From Diphasiastrum complanatum (lineage: Eukaryota > Streptophyta > Lycopodiopsida > Lycopodiales > Lycopodiaceae): a stretch of DNA of 64,000 nt. Below, in pieces: positions 1 through 14,210 of the stretch (its first letter is position 1; each line of letters opens with the position of its first letter). The DNA is taken from contig CM055113.1 in assembly GCA_029204225.1 (NCBI GenBank), positions 15,585,971-15,649,970 of the forward strand, given 5' to 3'. A program made the translations under genes and the position numbers. The notes under the pieces were generated by a model. The model worked only from the letters and a program-made list of their open reading frames with translations, made no database searches and was not told where the DNA came from.

Positions 1-949
1 GCTAATGTCATGTCCTCCAATGGCCTCTACATTTCCCTTGAATTTACCGAGTCTTTGGGAGATATTTCTTTTGGAATTCCAAAAATTCCTCCTCCGTAGG
101 CAAAGTTTTTTTATAGGCTTTAAATTTTTTAATTATGACATCCAAGGCCTCATTGCCAAATTGCCAATTGCCATCTTTATCATAATCTATCTCACTTTCA
201 AGGTTATTATATGTGTAATCAACAATGTAAAAAAATTATGATAAATTTTGTGCAAAAATTGAGAGAATTTCATCCTCTCTCAAATTCAAAACATCTTCTT
301 TATCATTAAAAAAAATATAATTGTCATTATTTATAAAGTATACGGAAATATGGAGTAGAGTTAATTGATTAAAAGGAGATAGAGAATTACAGAGAATTAT
401 AGAACGAGAGAGAGTTTTCTGATAATTTGAAAAAATAGATGTTTCAACTTCAATCCCTATATCAGTATCTACATCATCTACATCAACTGGCGCAGATGCA
501 GATGCTTCAATCATGAGAACAATAGAAGATCCAACAAACTCATCATCTGGAATTTCAGTAGATATACAAAAGACAAAAGCCATTCCTTTGATTAGAAGAC
601 GACATGTTCTTTTATTGATACCACAATATATATTTCTTTTGATATGATCATGCAAGTTAGCGTATACTGTATCATGTTTATGCTTAGAGGATGATTGAGA
701 ATACACAAGGTCCTAAAAATGAACGAAACAAAAACTATCTATATCCTGAACAAGAGTACTAATAATCTGAGAAAAATTATCAAGAACAAAAAGTAAATCA
801 TAACGATTCTCATAAACTAGATTATCGATATTAAAATGACCTGAATTCTGATCCTGGGATCTCCCTACTTGTGCTTTGTTCCGACATTGGATCCTAATGA
901 CGCGCACTAAGCAAACATCATGTATCCATCTTGGAGGTATTCCAATCAC
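1..949 (-). pseudogene. Degenerate ORF of unknown function (module copy 1)
   Basis: Read on the minus strand, 949 down to about 236 is one reading frame broken by a TAG near 715. The second copy (37,933-37,538) has a glutamine codon there but carries its own stop where this copy has glutamate, at about 516. Each copy thus keeps what the other lost, which indicates an ancestral protein-coding frame. The product includes a basic segment beginning IRIQCRNKAQVGRFQ in copy 2 and an acidic stretch rich in Asp, Val and Ala. A TAA near 236 is shared by both copies. I do not recognise the family. The coding trace continues off the window here and can be followed further in copy 2. Confidence 0.4.
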
Positions 950-1624
950 AGAAGGCCAGCGAAATACACCACCACCAGGGTGACCATCATGCCAAAGGAT
1001 TTCGACGTTGTATTTAGGTTACAAGACACTTATGACAAATTTGCTGAGTACTTCAGACCAGTTCCATTCTCTCTCCTAAACAAGATGTAGAATAAAAAAA
1101 TGAAAGCAATCTCAACCATCCCAGCTTGTTTTTCGAGTACAGAACGTGAGTGTTTCAAAGAAGATGAGGTGTCTTGACCCTCCTAATAAAGCAAGAGATT
1201 TTTTTAAGCCTTCTCCTCTGCATGACATTCTAATTGCTAGACAACCTCCTCCTAAGTCTCCTTCTTCTTCTTCTTAATCTCAATCTCCATCTTCTCCTCC
1301 TAAAACTTCCTCTTCTAATAAAACTCCTCCTCCATCTAAATCTCAATCTCCTAGCTTCACACATATTAGTTCTCCCCCTCCAGTTTAAAAAAAAGATTTA
1401 GATGATTTTGTAAATCTAAAGGTCGAATCAATTTTAAATGACAATTCTTTAAGTGGTTTATCTATATTACTTCTTTCACCCCATGCACTTGCCTTTGTAA
1501 ATACTCCTAAATATGTACAGTATGACCAATTCTGAAACACATATCTTAATGCTTTAGGTCCTCTATACAGTTTTAAGATGTCTAAGACAAATATTGGTCT
1601 CTCCCTTTCGAAATTAGATACAAG
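910..1624. other. Segment present only in module copy 1
   Basis: Copy 2 jumps from the equivalent of about 910 to about 1,625. The two break points share only the dinucleotide AC, which fits an end-joining deletion in copy 2. The segment reads on the plus strand as a short coding trace at 953-1,090. A Pro/Ser-rich stretch (about 1,200-1,390) with in-frame stops follows, then a further coding trace that joins the Ulp1-like remnant. At 977-1,000 the translation is RVTIMPKD, which matches the C-terminal part of histone H3. Confidence 0.7.
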
Positions 1625-2690
1625 TGAATTAGAAAGTAGAGATAAAATGCTAGGGGACAATGTAGGAAGGGGGGCAATTTAGTATTGGATGGAGTTTTTT
1701 CAAACCCCATTGTTTATAGATGTTGCATTGTTTCCGCTTAAATTCATGGCTACTTTTGATTTTCCTGATTTCAAAAGTCTGCATGATGATATGCTCCAAT
1801 ACATCAGATTAGGGACTCCAATCCTCGTGCTCCTATACATAACAAAGTAAGTGTATTATTTTCAAATTGTTTTAAGTTGAGTATTTTTTATGAATTTTGA
1901 TTTTACATTCATTCTCATAAATTTATTGTTTTCTAATTGCAATGAACATTGGAGCATATATGTGTTGTCCTTATATGTCAATGATGAGGGTGTGTGTAAT
2001 CCAGTTTGTATAAAGATGAACTCTATTACACACACCCACAAAATTGAGAGGAGCCATATCAAGAAAATACTGGAACTCTTTCCAATACCAAGTGCAACAA
2101 CGTACACGAAACTAAAAATGGTTGATGCGGAAGTAGAAAAATTTCAATATCGGTTCGGCGTGCCCTTGTAGTTTTCTTTGAGATTTTTTTCATATCGTGC
2201 GCATTGATCCGATATTTTTTTGATATCGGTTCGACGTGCGCTTGTTTCCTTTGTAGATTTTATTATCACCTCGTGCGCGTCGATCCGATGTTACATAAAG
2301 TTGAAATTTTGTTACTAACTTTCATTTATATTTGAATACTACAGTCCTCCCAACAAGTTGATTCTGTCAGCTATGGTTGGTATACGATATACAATGCCAA
2401 ATTCTTTTTCAATTGGCTTGCACTAAAAGATAAACTTTCTAATCTGGAAGAGGTAATATATTCCTGATAATTTCTAATTACTAATCTTTGGTTAATAACA
2501 TTTAATTGTGTTTTTGTTTTTTTTCATAATCACATTTCTAATAACTAATCTTTGATTGATAACATTTAGTTGTGTTTTTTTTTTTTCAATTTAGATGTCC
2601 GAAGGTCTCCCCAATGGAGATAATGCACTTCGGGTAGGAGACGATAAAACTTGTGATCGAAAATTCATATTCAGTTTTAGTGGCTGAGTG
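1625..2690 (+). pseudogene. Ulp1/C48-like cysteine peptidase remnant (module copy 1)
   Basis: A broken, intron-containing coding trace. The first part (about 1,625-1,850) has a TAG at about 1,680 where copy 2 has CAG. The second part (about 1,885-2,170) has a hydrophobic run followed by NEHWSIYV; His-Trp at 1,947-1,952 matches the catalytic His of Ulp1/SENP peptidases. A third part begins after an acceptor-like TACAG at about 2,344 and reads QQVDSVSYG. This lines up with the family motif in which Gln stabilises the transition state and Cys is the nucleophile, but here the Cys position (2,372-2,374) is Tyr. GT-AG introns are plausible, for example 2,453-2,594. Ulp1-like domains occur in several plant transposon families. 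The assignment rests on motif spacing only and the remnant looks catalytically dead. Confidence 0.45.
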
Positions 2691-2934
2691 TTCTCCACCC
2701 AAGCTACTTCCATCTAGAGAAATGGATTTAGAGATCATAGAAAAACATGACTCTCAACTTGTGGAATGATTCTCAAGTTGATACAGATAAAAAGTTGGCC
2801 TCTCTTGATGAGGATGAGACACATGTATAGAAAAATTTTATACAAATACTAGTTGTGAGTGCCCATCGTTGACGGGCAATGGAGGCCGATCTAGGTGGTA
2901 GCCGATGATTTGGATAATGGCCGATCTCGTGTCT

Positions 2935-3660
2935 TTGAAAAAAATTGAGTCCATGAAAAAATTCAAGTCCATGGAAAAAGACTCGAATAATTTTTGTTCG
3001 CGTGTCGAGTGTCGAGTGTCGAGTTTTGAGTTTTGAGTTTCGCGATAGTTTTGAGTGATTTTTGAGTGTCAAGTTTCGCAACAGTTTCAGACTCAAATAT
3101 TTTTTATTCATGACAGTTTATTATTCATGATAGTGTTTTGTTTGTGACAGTTTCATGACAGTTTTGAGTGACAAGTTTGAGTGTCAAATTCGCGACAGTT
3201 TCGCGATAGTTTCGAGTGTCGAGTTTCGCGACAGTTTCAAGTGTTGATTGTCTTGATCGCAACAATTTCAAACTCGAATGATTTTTGTTCACAACAGTTT
3301 ATTGTTCGCGATAGTGTCTGGTTCGTGACAGTTTCGCGACAGTTTTGAGTGTCACGTTTCGCGACAGTTTTGAGTGTCGATTGTCTTGATCGCGACAGTT
3401 TCAGACTCGAATGATTTTTGTTCGCGATAGTGTCTTGTTCGTGACAGTTTCGAGTGTCGAGTTTGCGACTTTTTCGAGTTTCGAGTGTCGAGTTCGCGAC
3501 AGTTTCACGATAGTTTTGAGTTTTCAGTTTCGAGCGTCATGTTCGTCATAGTTTTGAGTGTCGATTGTCTTGATCGTGACAATTTCATACTCGAATGATT
3601 TTTGTTCGCGACAGTTTATTATTCGTGACAGTGTCTTGTTCATGACAGTTTTGAATTGAA
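2935..3660. repeat. GTTTCGCGACAGTTT-type minisatellite, copy 1
   Basis: About 700 bp of degenerate tandem repeats built from words such as GCGACAGTTT, GAGTGTCGAGTTT and TTGTTCGCGACAGTTTATT. Units vary in length and order, so it is a variable minisatellite rather than a clean satellite. The frequent CG dinucleotides and their TG/CA variants suggest methylation decay. It ends at the PIF1 helicase fragment. The second copy is at about 39,255-39,982 with a slightly different unit order. Confidence 0.85.
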
Positions 3661-3890
3661 CTTTGCACCCTTGATAGGGCGACATATAGTTGTCCATGGC
3701 TAAACACTGGTATAGGCAAATACAATCCAACAAACTCCATTGTCTGGCCTTGAGCTTTGTTTATAGTCATGGAAAATGTTGGTCTGATGGGGAATTGCAC
3801 TCGCTGAAATTCAAAAGGCAAATATGAATTAGTGGGTACCAAAGGAATGCGCAAAATGAAAACTCTTGCGCCTACCTCACATCTTTGTAA
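3650..3890 (-). pseudogene. PIF1/Helitron helicase C-terminal fragment (module copy 1)
   Basis: The minus-strand translation holds the last helicase motifs of the Helitron/PIF1 family (superfamily 1). Visible are RIPLVPTNSYLPFEFQRVQF, then the motif TINKAQGQT, then [17 protein letters not shown] near the C terminus. In intact elements this domain unwinds DNA during rolling-circle transposition. Only about 80 codons survive; upstream sequence on the same strand is full of stops, and no Rep nuclease domain is visible. It marks the module as containing, or derived from, a Helitron-like element, or as having captured a piece of one. Confidence 0.85.
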
Positions 3891-4329
3891 TTATTGTTTG
3901 TCCAAAATCAAGTTTTAGAATTCCCTAAAAGCTGAAAGTACATTTAAATCTATGAGAATTCTTAGCATCAGTATTGGGAGAGGTCGACAAAGTCCAAGAA
4001 TGGAACTGACAATTTTTGCCAAAAATTGGCATGCCCAAACACCTGTAGGATTTTTTAGGTCAGGAAATAATATCTCTACATATTCTCAACTTAAGATGCA
4101 TTGTTAGTTAATTTTAAGATACACATACACATGCACGTATGTATGTATGTATGTGTACGTCTATATGTATGTATGTGTAGGTAAACGATCATTGAACAAA
4201 ATTTGCTAAAATCGAGTGAAAATTACATCACTAGATTATGTTAGAATTGTTGAATGTTCAATTTCACCATGCAAATAGTTGTTCTAACTATTTCAATTGG
4301 AATATAAATAAGGACCCGAAGATTCAAAT
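3891..4329. other. Non-coding stretch with short GTAT microsatellite
   Basis: No coding trace was recognised beyond possible decayed helicase sequence next to 3,890. A short (GTAT)n tract lies at about 4,136-4,190 and is shorter in copy 2 (about 40,458-40,495). Confidence 0.6.
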
Positions 4330-4735
4330 ATAGAAAAATTTGAGATCCTCCAAATATTCGAGTTCGTCCAAAAAATCGAATCTAGAATATTTCGAGTTTA
4401 TCCAAAAATTCGGGTTTGTCCAAAAATTTACTTTCGTCCAAAAATTCGAGTTCATTCCAAAATCGAGTTGACTGAAAAAATATTCGAATCCGTCCAAAAA
4501 TTCGAGTCTAGAAAAATTTGAACCTCTGGAAATTTGAGTTGACTGAAAAAATTCGAGTTCCTTGAAAAAATTTGAACCTTCAAAATTCGAGTCATTCCCA
4601 GAAATTCAAGTCTCAAAAAATTCGAGTCGAGTGAAAATTCGAGTTCGTCCAAAAATTCAAGTTCGTTCCAAAAGTCGAGTTCGTCCCAGAATTTGACTTC
4701 GTCTAAAAATTCGTTGAGTTCGTCCAAATATTCAG
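4330..4735. repeat. ATTCGAGTTCGTCCAAAA minisatellite, copy 1
   Basis: Tandem degenerate units close to 18 bp built from AAAAATTCGAGTTCGTCC and variants, about 400 bp in total. Because many units are multiples of three, the minus strand reads as repeated DELEF/DELNF peptides (4,727-4,452). I regard that as a by-product of the repeat, not a gene. Copy 2 is at about 40,650-41,055. Confidence 0.85.
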
Positions 4736-5124
4736 GTTATTCTCCATTTTCCTCGTCTTTGAGGTGCCTTACTACCTCCCACCACCGCTCTAGAAAATTT
4801 TATTAATTATCACCCTATCTTGAGCTTTTTTTGATACTATAACTTTTTCGTTTTTAATAAACTCTGTCTCTTTTTATTCTCAGATTCAAGGTTTAGAACT
4901 ACTCCCAGTCCCAACTCCTCCCGAGTACCTCCACTCGGTGTTTGAGAGAGTCTGAATAATCCAAGATTGAAATCGGTAGCTTTCTCAAAAAAATTAATAT
5001 GAAATTTTTTTTGTTAGATTTTTTATGCCTTAATCTCGAGTTTTGTAGATGAAAACTGGCAACTATGAGTACCTTCATCGTTAGGATCCAACCCACATCC
5101 GACTCAATTTTCTGACCCAATGGT

Positions 5125-5275
5125 AAAAAAATCCAACTCCTTGGTCGGGTCAGATCGGGTCAAAAGTTTTCGAACCTTGGTCGGGTCAAAAATTTTCAAC
5201 CCTCAGTCGGATCGGGTCGAGTAAAAAATTTTCGACCCTTGGTCAGGTCGGGTCGGGTCGGAACATAAAATCATC
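5125..5275. repeat. GGTCGGGTC / AAAATTTTCGACCC hairpin-forming repeat, copy 1
   Basis: Several alternating units of GGTCGGGTC and GGGTCAAAAATTTTCGACCC. The unit is nearly self-complementary, so each one can fold into a hairpin. The counterpart in copy 2 (about 41,455-41,575) has been partly replaced by a run of about a dozen G residues at 41,512-41,523. Confidence 0.75.
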
Positions 5276-8334
<3,059 letters not shown>

Positions 8335-8439
8335 AGATTTTGGAAGGAGGATCGTGAGAGAGGAAAAGAGAGAGGTTACTGATTTGGATTGTAGGAGAGA
8401 GAGAGAGAGATTGGTCGAGAGAGAGAGAGAGAGCAAATG

Positions 8440-8930
8440 AATTTACACATGCAAATGAATTTACAGAATTACAACCATCTGATTGATCTGATCTTGCTGG
8501 ATTTTGGTTCTTGCTATCTATTTTGTGCCAAAAAGCATGAAAAACCAAGCAATTTTGACCAAAACATAGTCTAGAATCCTAAATCATTAGAGAGAACCGG
8601 CATGCATCATTAATTTCATCATTAATGAACTCTAAAACGAAAGTGCACTTGCTAGAATCTTCAGCTCTACCAACGATTTGATCTACACAAGAAAAAACTC
8701 CAAAAAAGCATCACAAATTGGCCTTCATGGACAATTCTCCATAAAACCACAAAGAATCCCAAGAGTAATGGATCTTAGCAGCATGCAAATTGAAACTGGG
8801 ACAGTACACCCACTTGCAACCTTGCTATCCACCATTGGAAGATAATTCCCATGGATCCCATCCAAAATTTCGACGAAAGTTAGCCCTTCTCCATATTCTC
8901 CAATCTTCGTAAGCCTTGCTTGGATACCAC
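8440..8930 (-). mobile_element. Family C LTR element, 5' leader (minus strand)
   Basis: Directly inside the LTR at 8,931-9,448, reading on the minus strand, comes GTGGTATCCAAGC (8,918-8,930). This resembles, but does not match perfectly, the usual initiator tRNA-Met primer-binding sequence TGGTATCAGAGC. About 490 bp of leader-like sequence follow before the GA-rich end of the duplicated module. No gag or pol is present. The piece looks like a 5' fragment of a retrotransposon abutting the module. Confidence 0.5.
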
Positions 8931-9448
8931 TATAAGGGAAGCTCCCTAAGATCCTGCTTACAAGACAAAACACAATGGAAAACACACTATGGAGCAACCA
9001 CTCAACCAAGTAGAAGCAACCAATCAACTCTAGAAGCTTCACCCCCAAGCCAAGGAACAAAAAGCATGAATGTAAAGTGAAACCTTGGCAATCAATCCAT
9101 GATCACAATGGGGAGTAGGGCGAGTTTGGCCTCAATATATAGAGCCAAAAGCATCATGGGCACATAGCCATGCATAGCCCTAAGTTCTCTATACATAGAT
9201 TCACCTAGAATAGAGTCCTAAGCATGGACCACCTATTCACAGAATTGCTATTGATAAATGTACACATGCATACACTGTCTCATACCTTGTGTAACTCTAT
9301 TTAGTGTGTTTTGGGCCTCAAAAGGATATCAGTTACTTTCGGGTCACATCCGGTATGACGTGGCATAACTAACAGCTTGATTTACTGGAGTACCGTGTAT
9401 CCAAGACTAGGAGTATACTGAATCCTACTTACTGGTCATGACACAACA
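8931..9448 (-). mobile_element. Family C LTR (minus strand)
   Basis: This 518 bp segment is the reverse complement of 47,106-47,605 plus 53,599-53,603. On the minus strand it begins TGTTGTGTCATGACC and ends CTTCCCTTATA next to a primer-binding-like site. It also serves as an empty-site reference. Its end reads GGGAGCTTCCCTTATA without interruption, exactly the sequence split by element D at 47,606-53,593. Confidence 0.75.
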
Positions 9449-9544
9449 CATTTTATAGTAGTCTTTTGTACAATATAGGAAAAAAAGATTTATATTTGCT
9501 ATTTTTGAAGTAAAAAAAAGCATAATGACCATAAAATAGAGTCC

Positions 9545-11480
<1,936 letters not shown>

Positions 11481-11995
11481 AATCGTTCTTCTTGTATTGA
11501 TTGTCTTGGACCTTTGTTGAGCTTCCACCCACACTAGAGAACAACTAGTCTTCATTTGTTGAATGTCTTAGATTTTTGTGTATCTTCGGCCACATTCTCC
11601 TATTGGTGAACTCACATTGATGTATGCCATTGCAAGTCATACTTTTTTGGCCTATTTGGTGTGGATCCAATCCTGTGATTCTCAACATATCTTATCCCAC
11701 ATAAATTCACTTTTGACTTATCTTAAAAGAAAGAGACACACTTTCTTAGGTGGAACACTTATAGAATTTTGTGCAACTTCCTCTCACATTCTCTCAGTAA
11801 AGACACGTTTGTAAGAGCTATTCTTCCTCTATTGGATGTCTTGGATTTATGTGTACCTTCCGCCTACATTCTCCTACAGGTGAAGGCATACTCATTTATG
11901 CCAGGGCCATCTTTGACTTATTTGGCATGGATCTTTACTTATTTCTCAAAAGTTCAACAAGCAGGCTCTACAAGGCCCACACCCCCCCTGAGTTA
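11481..11995. repeat. Imperfect tandem repeat (~270 bp period)
   Basis: The words TTGGATGTCTTGGATTT, GTGTACCTTCCGCC and ACATTCTCCTA recur at about 11,557-11,630 and 11,829-11,901, with a weaker match at about 11,491-11,545. Both main units continue into related TATTTGGCATGGATC sequence. No coding function is evident. Confidence 0.6.
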
Positions 11996-13864
11996 GGAAG
12001 CAAAAAACCCCTCCACCAGCTTACTCCGAAAAAATGAACAAAATCTATTGAAACTTGGAAAAAGGGCCAATCTTTTGCATAAAAGGTATGTGTAAAAAAA
12101 AGGTAAAGAATTTTACACACACCTTTGGACGTAAAAACAATTTCTGAGATTTTATGAAAAAAAAATCCAGCAGCCTTCTAGGCAAAATTTTTGCTAAAAA
12201 AGATTTTCTATTAAATATGAGATTTTTAGCACAAATTTTGCTTGAGGAGATTTTTTTAGTAAAACTACAACAAAAAAAATTAGCATGCACCTTTTCCATG
12301 GAAGGTGCAACCATTTGCTATGAAATCTTTTTTGGCACAGATTTCACTTAAGAAGGCTCAAATGCACCTTCTACATAGAAGCTACAATAAGAAACAATTT
12401 GCTATGAGCCTAATAATCATATTGGCACCAATCTCTTATCTCAGATTCCTTAGAGATCTCTAATCGTTTTTGTGACTCTAGTTTGCTTATATTAAACCCA
12501 AATGTTCTCTGACAATTTAGTCTAATCTTTAAATCATGAAGGAGATGGCTGAGTGGATGGAAAGAGCGAAAGAATGAAAGAACATAGAGAGAGATATATG
12601 AAAAATTTACTATTTTGGACAGATGAATCCATACATGAATATAACTAGACTTGCTCTTCTCTTTGTTATTCTCATTTGTTTATTCAATGTAGCTTCTCCT
12701 CAATGTACATTAACTCTCCTACTTATATTTAGTTTCACTAAAATGTTACTCTAGCTCCATTATTCAAGTTGAATTGGATGTCTTCTCCATGCATTTTTTG
12801 CCCATGAGTACATCCACCTTTGGGTACTTATATCTAACGAATGCAACCATCAGCATTCTATATGTTGCATTAAGAATGATATCTAAATATACATGTTTTG
12901 AAATATCGTGACTAAACAAATTGTGCTGCACCTCTCTTGAAAACATGAGAATGTTCAAATGTAAGAAGCTAAGTTGTTAGCTATCATTGACCAAATCAAG
13001 GCCCACTAAACTGGCTGGCTACTAAGTTCCTCACCATTGTCACCAATTCTAATAAAATATATACAACAAAAACATTTGGTTAAAAACACAAACTTGGCCC
13101 ACTAATCAACGTGGTGTTCAGCAAAGTGCAATGTACCCTGAGTCCTTTGGAACGTTGCCTGCAATTTTTTATTTGATTGAAGCTAATCTTGAATTACGTT
13201 AGCTAGTGTACTTCGGCAGATTTGTATTTTTTTTATAGTAGGTTGATTTCTATCTTGATGTTGGTTATGTTGAAGGAGACGATGGCGCAAGCCAGCACAA
13301 AGCTGTGGCTGTCATTGAGTTTGCCCAACGATGCCATTTCCTACACACTTGTCCCATACACACTTGTTTCATAAGTAATTAGGGCCTTAGGTTCTTCTCC
13401 TCATAAGAAGCAAATGCACATTATCTCTTGTCCCTTGGGACGAGCCCTTTTGGGTTCAGGTAGATAAGTGGATGGCTAGGAGTTGAGGGTGGGATGCCAG
13501 GTTTTCTTCAGGTTATGGGAAACTATGAATTAGAACTACCATTATAACAAAGATCATGAATCAAGAAACAAGAGATACATGTAAATGGAGAGGAACATAG
13601 GAGAGATACAATAACAACATAATGTCTCTTGAAAAAGTTGCATTATGACAACCAAAGTAGGCTGTTTATATAACATTAAAGTGGACCTGTGCAGGCCGAG
13701 AAGATGATTGCATGGATTGCCACATTGGAATAGCACACATTGTGTTTTGGTCATCTGATTCCAACACTTGATCTATCTATCTATCTATATATAGAGAATG
13801 GAGAGACAGCTGATCTAATTTTTAGTAATTAAAAGAACATCCTTACTTTGATTTCTTCTAGTTA
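11996..13864. other. Intergenic DNA with small inverted repeats
   Basis: No genes recognised. Small dyads are visible: GTGTAAAA...TTTTACAC at about 12,090-12,118, and GCACCTTTTCCATGGAAGGTGC centred near 12,298, a hairpin with 7 bp arms. A short (TCTA)n lies at about 13,770-13,792. Confidence 0.55.
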
Positions 13865-13984
13865 GTTGTCCTTGTCCACTTTTGCTTTTTTGTATTCCGT
13901 TACATATTCACTCTCTGGTTCTGATTTCGCAAAAGTGCGAAATACGCGAAAAGTGCGACAAGTGCCAAAAATGCCTATCATGCA

Positions 13985-14125
13985 AATTTGGCTTTGTGGA
14001 AAAAGCGAAGAGAAAGAGAGAATGCCGAAGAGAGAGAATGTCCTGAAGACTTCGCGAAAATCCGAAGGCTTCGCAAAAATGCCGAAACGAGAGAATCTCC
14101 CGAAGGCTTCGCAAAAATCTCAAAG
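13985..14125. repeat. Short tandem repeat GCCGAA...GGCTTCGCAAAAAT
   Basis: Two to three imperfect units of about 40-55 bp share GCCGAA(G/C)GAGAGAAT and GAAGGCTTCGCAAAAAT. They lie just downstream of the stop codon of the minus-strand gene at 14,211. They could fall within its 3' untranslated region. Confidence 0.6.
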
Positions 14126-14210
14126 GTTTCCAAAGTTCACCAATTTCCAACGCCTTTGCATGAGAACTTGAAGCAAAAGTGGGATCTTAGTTTTCACGAG
14201 AGAGATTTGA

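Noticed and set aside
2935-3660. CRISPR-like alternation of repeats and spacers
   Set aside because: Units are degenerate and of variable length with no unique spacers of constant size, and the context is a plant nuclear genome.
4452-4727. Minus-strand frame with repeated DELEF peptide
   Set aside because: It arises from the ~18 bp minisatellite unit being a multiple of three. The frame is not preserved in the second module copy.
8725-9060. 111-codon minus-strand open frame
   Set aside because: It spans the family C LTR end and primer-binding site, so it is not a gene.
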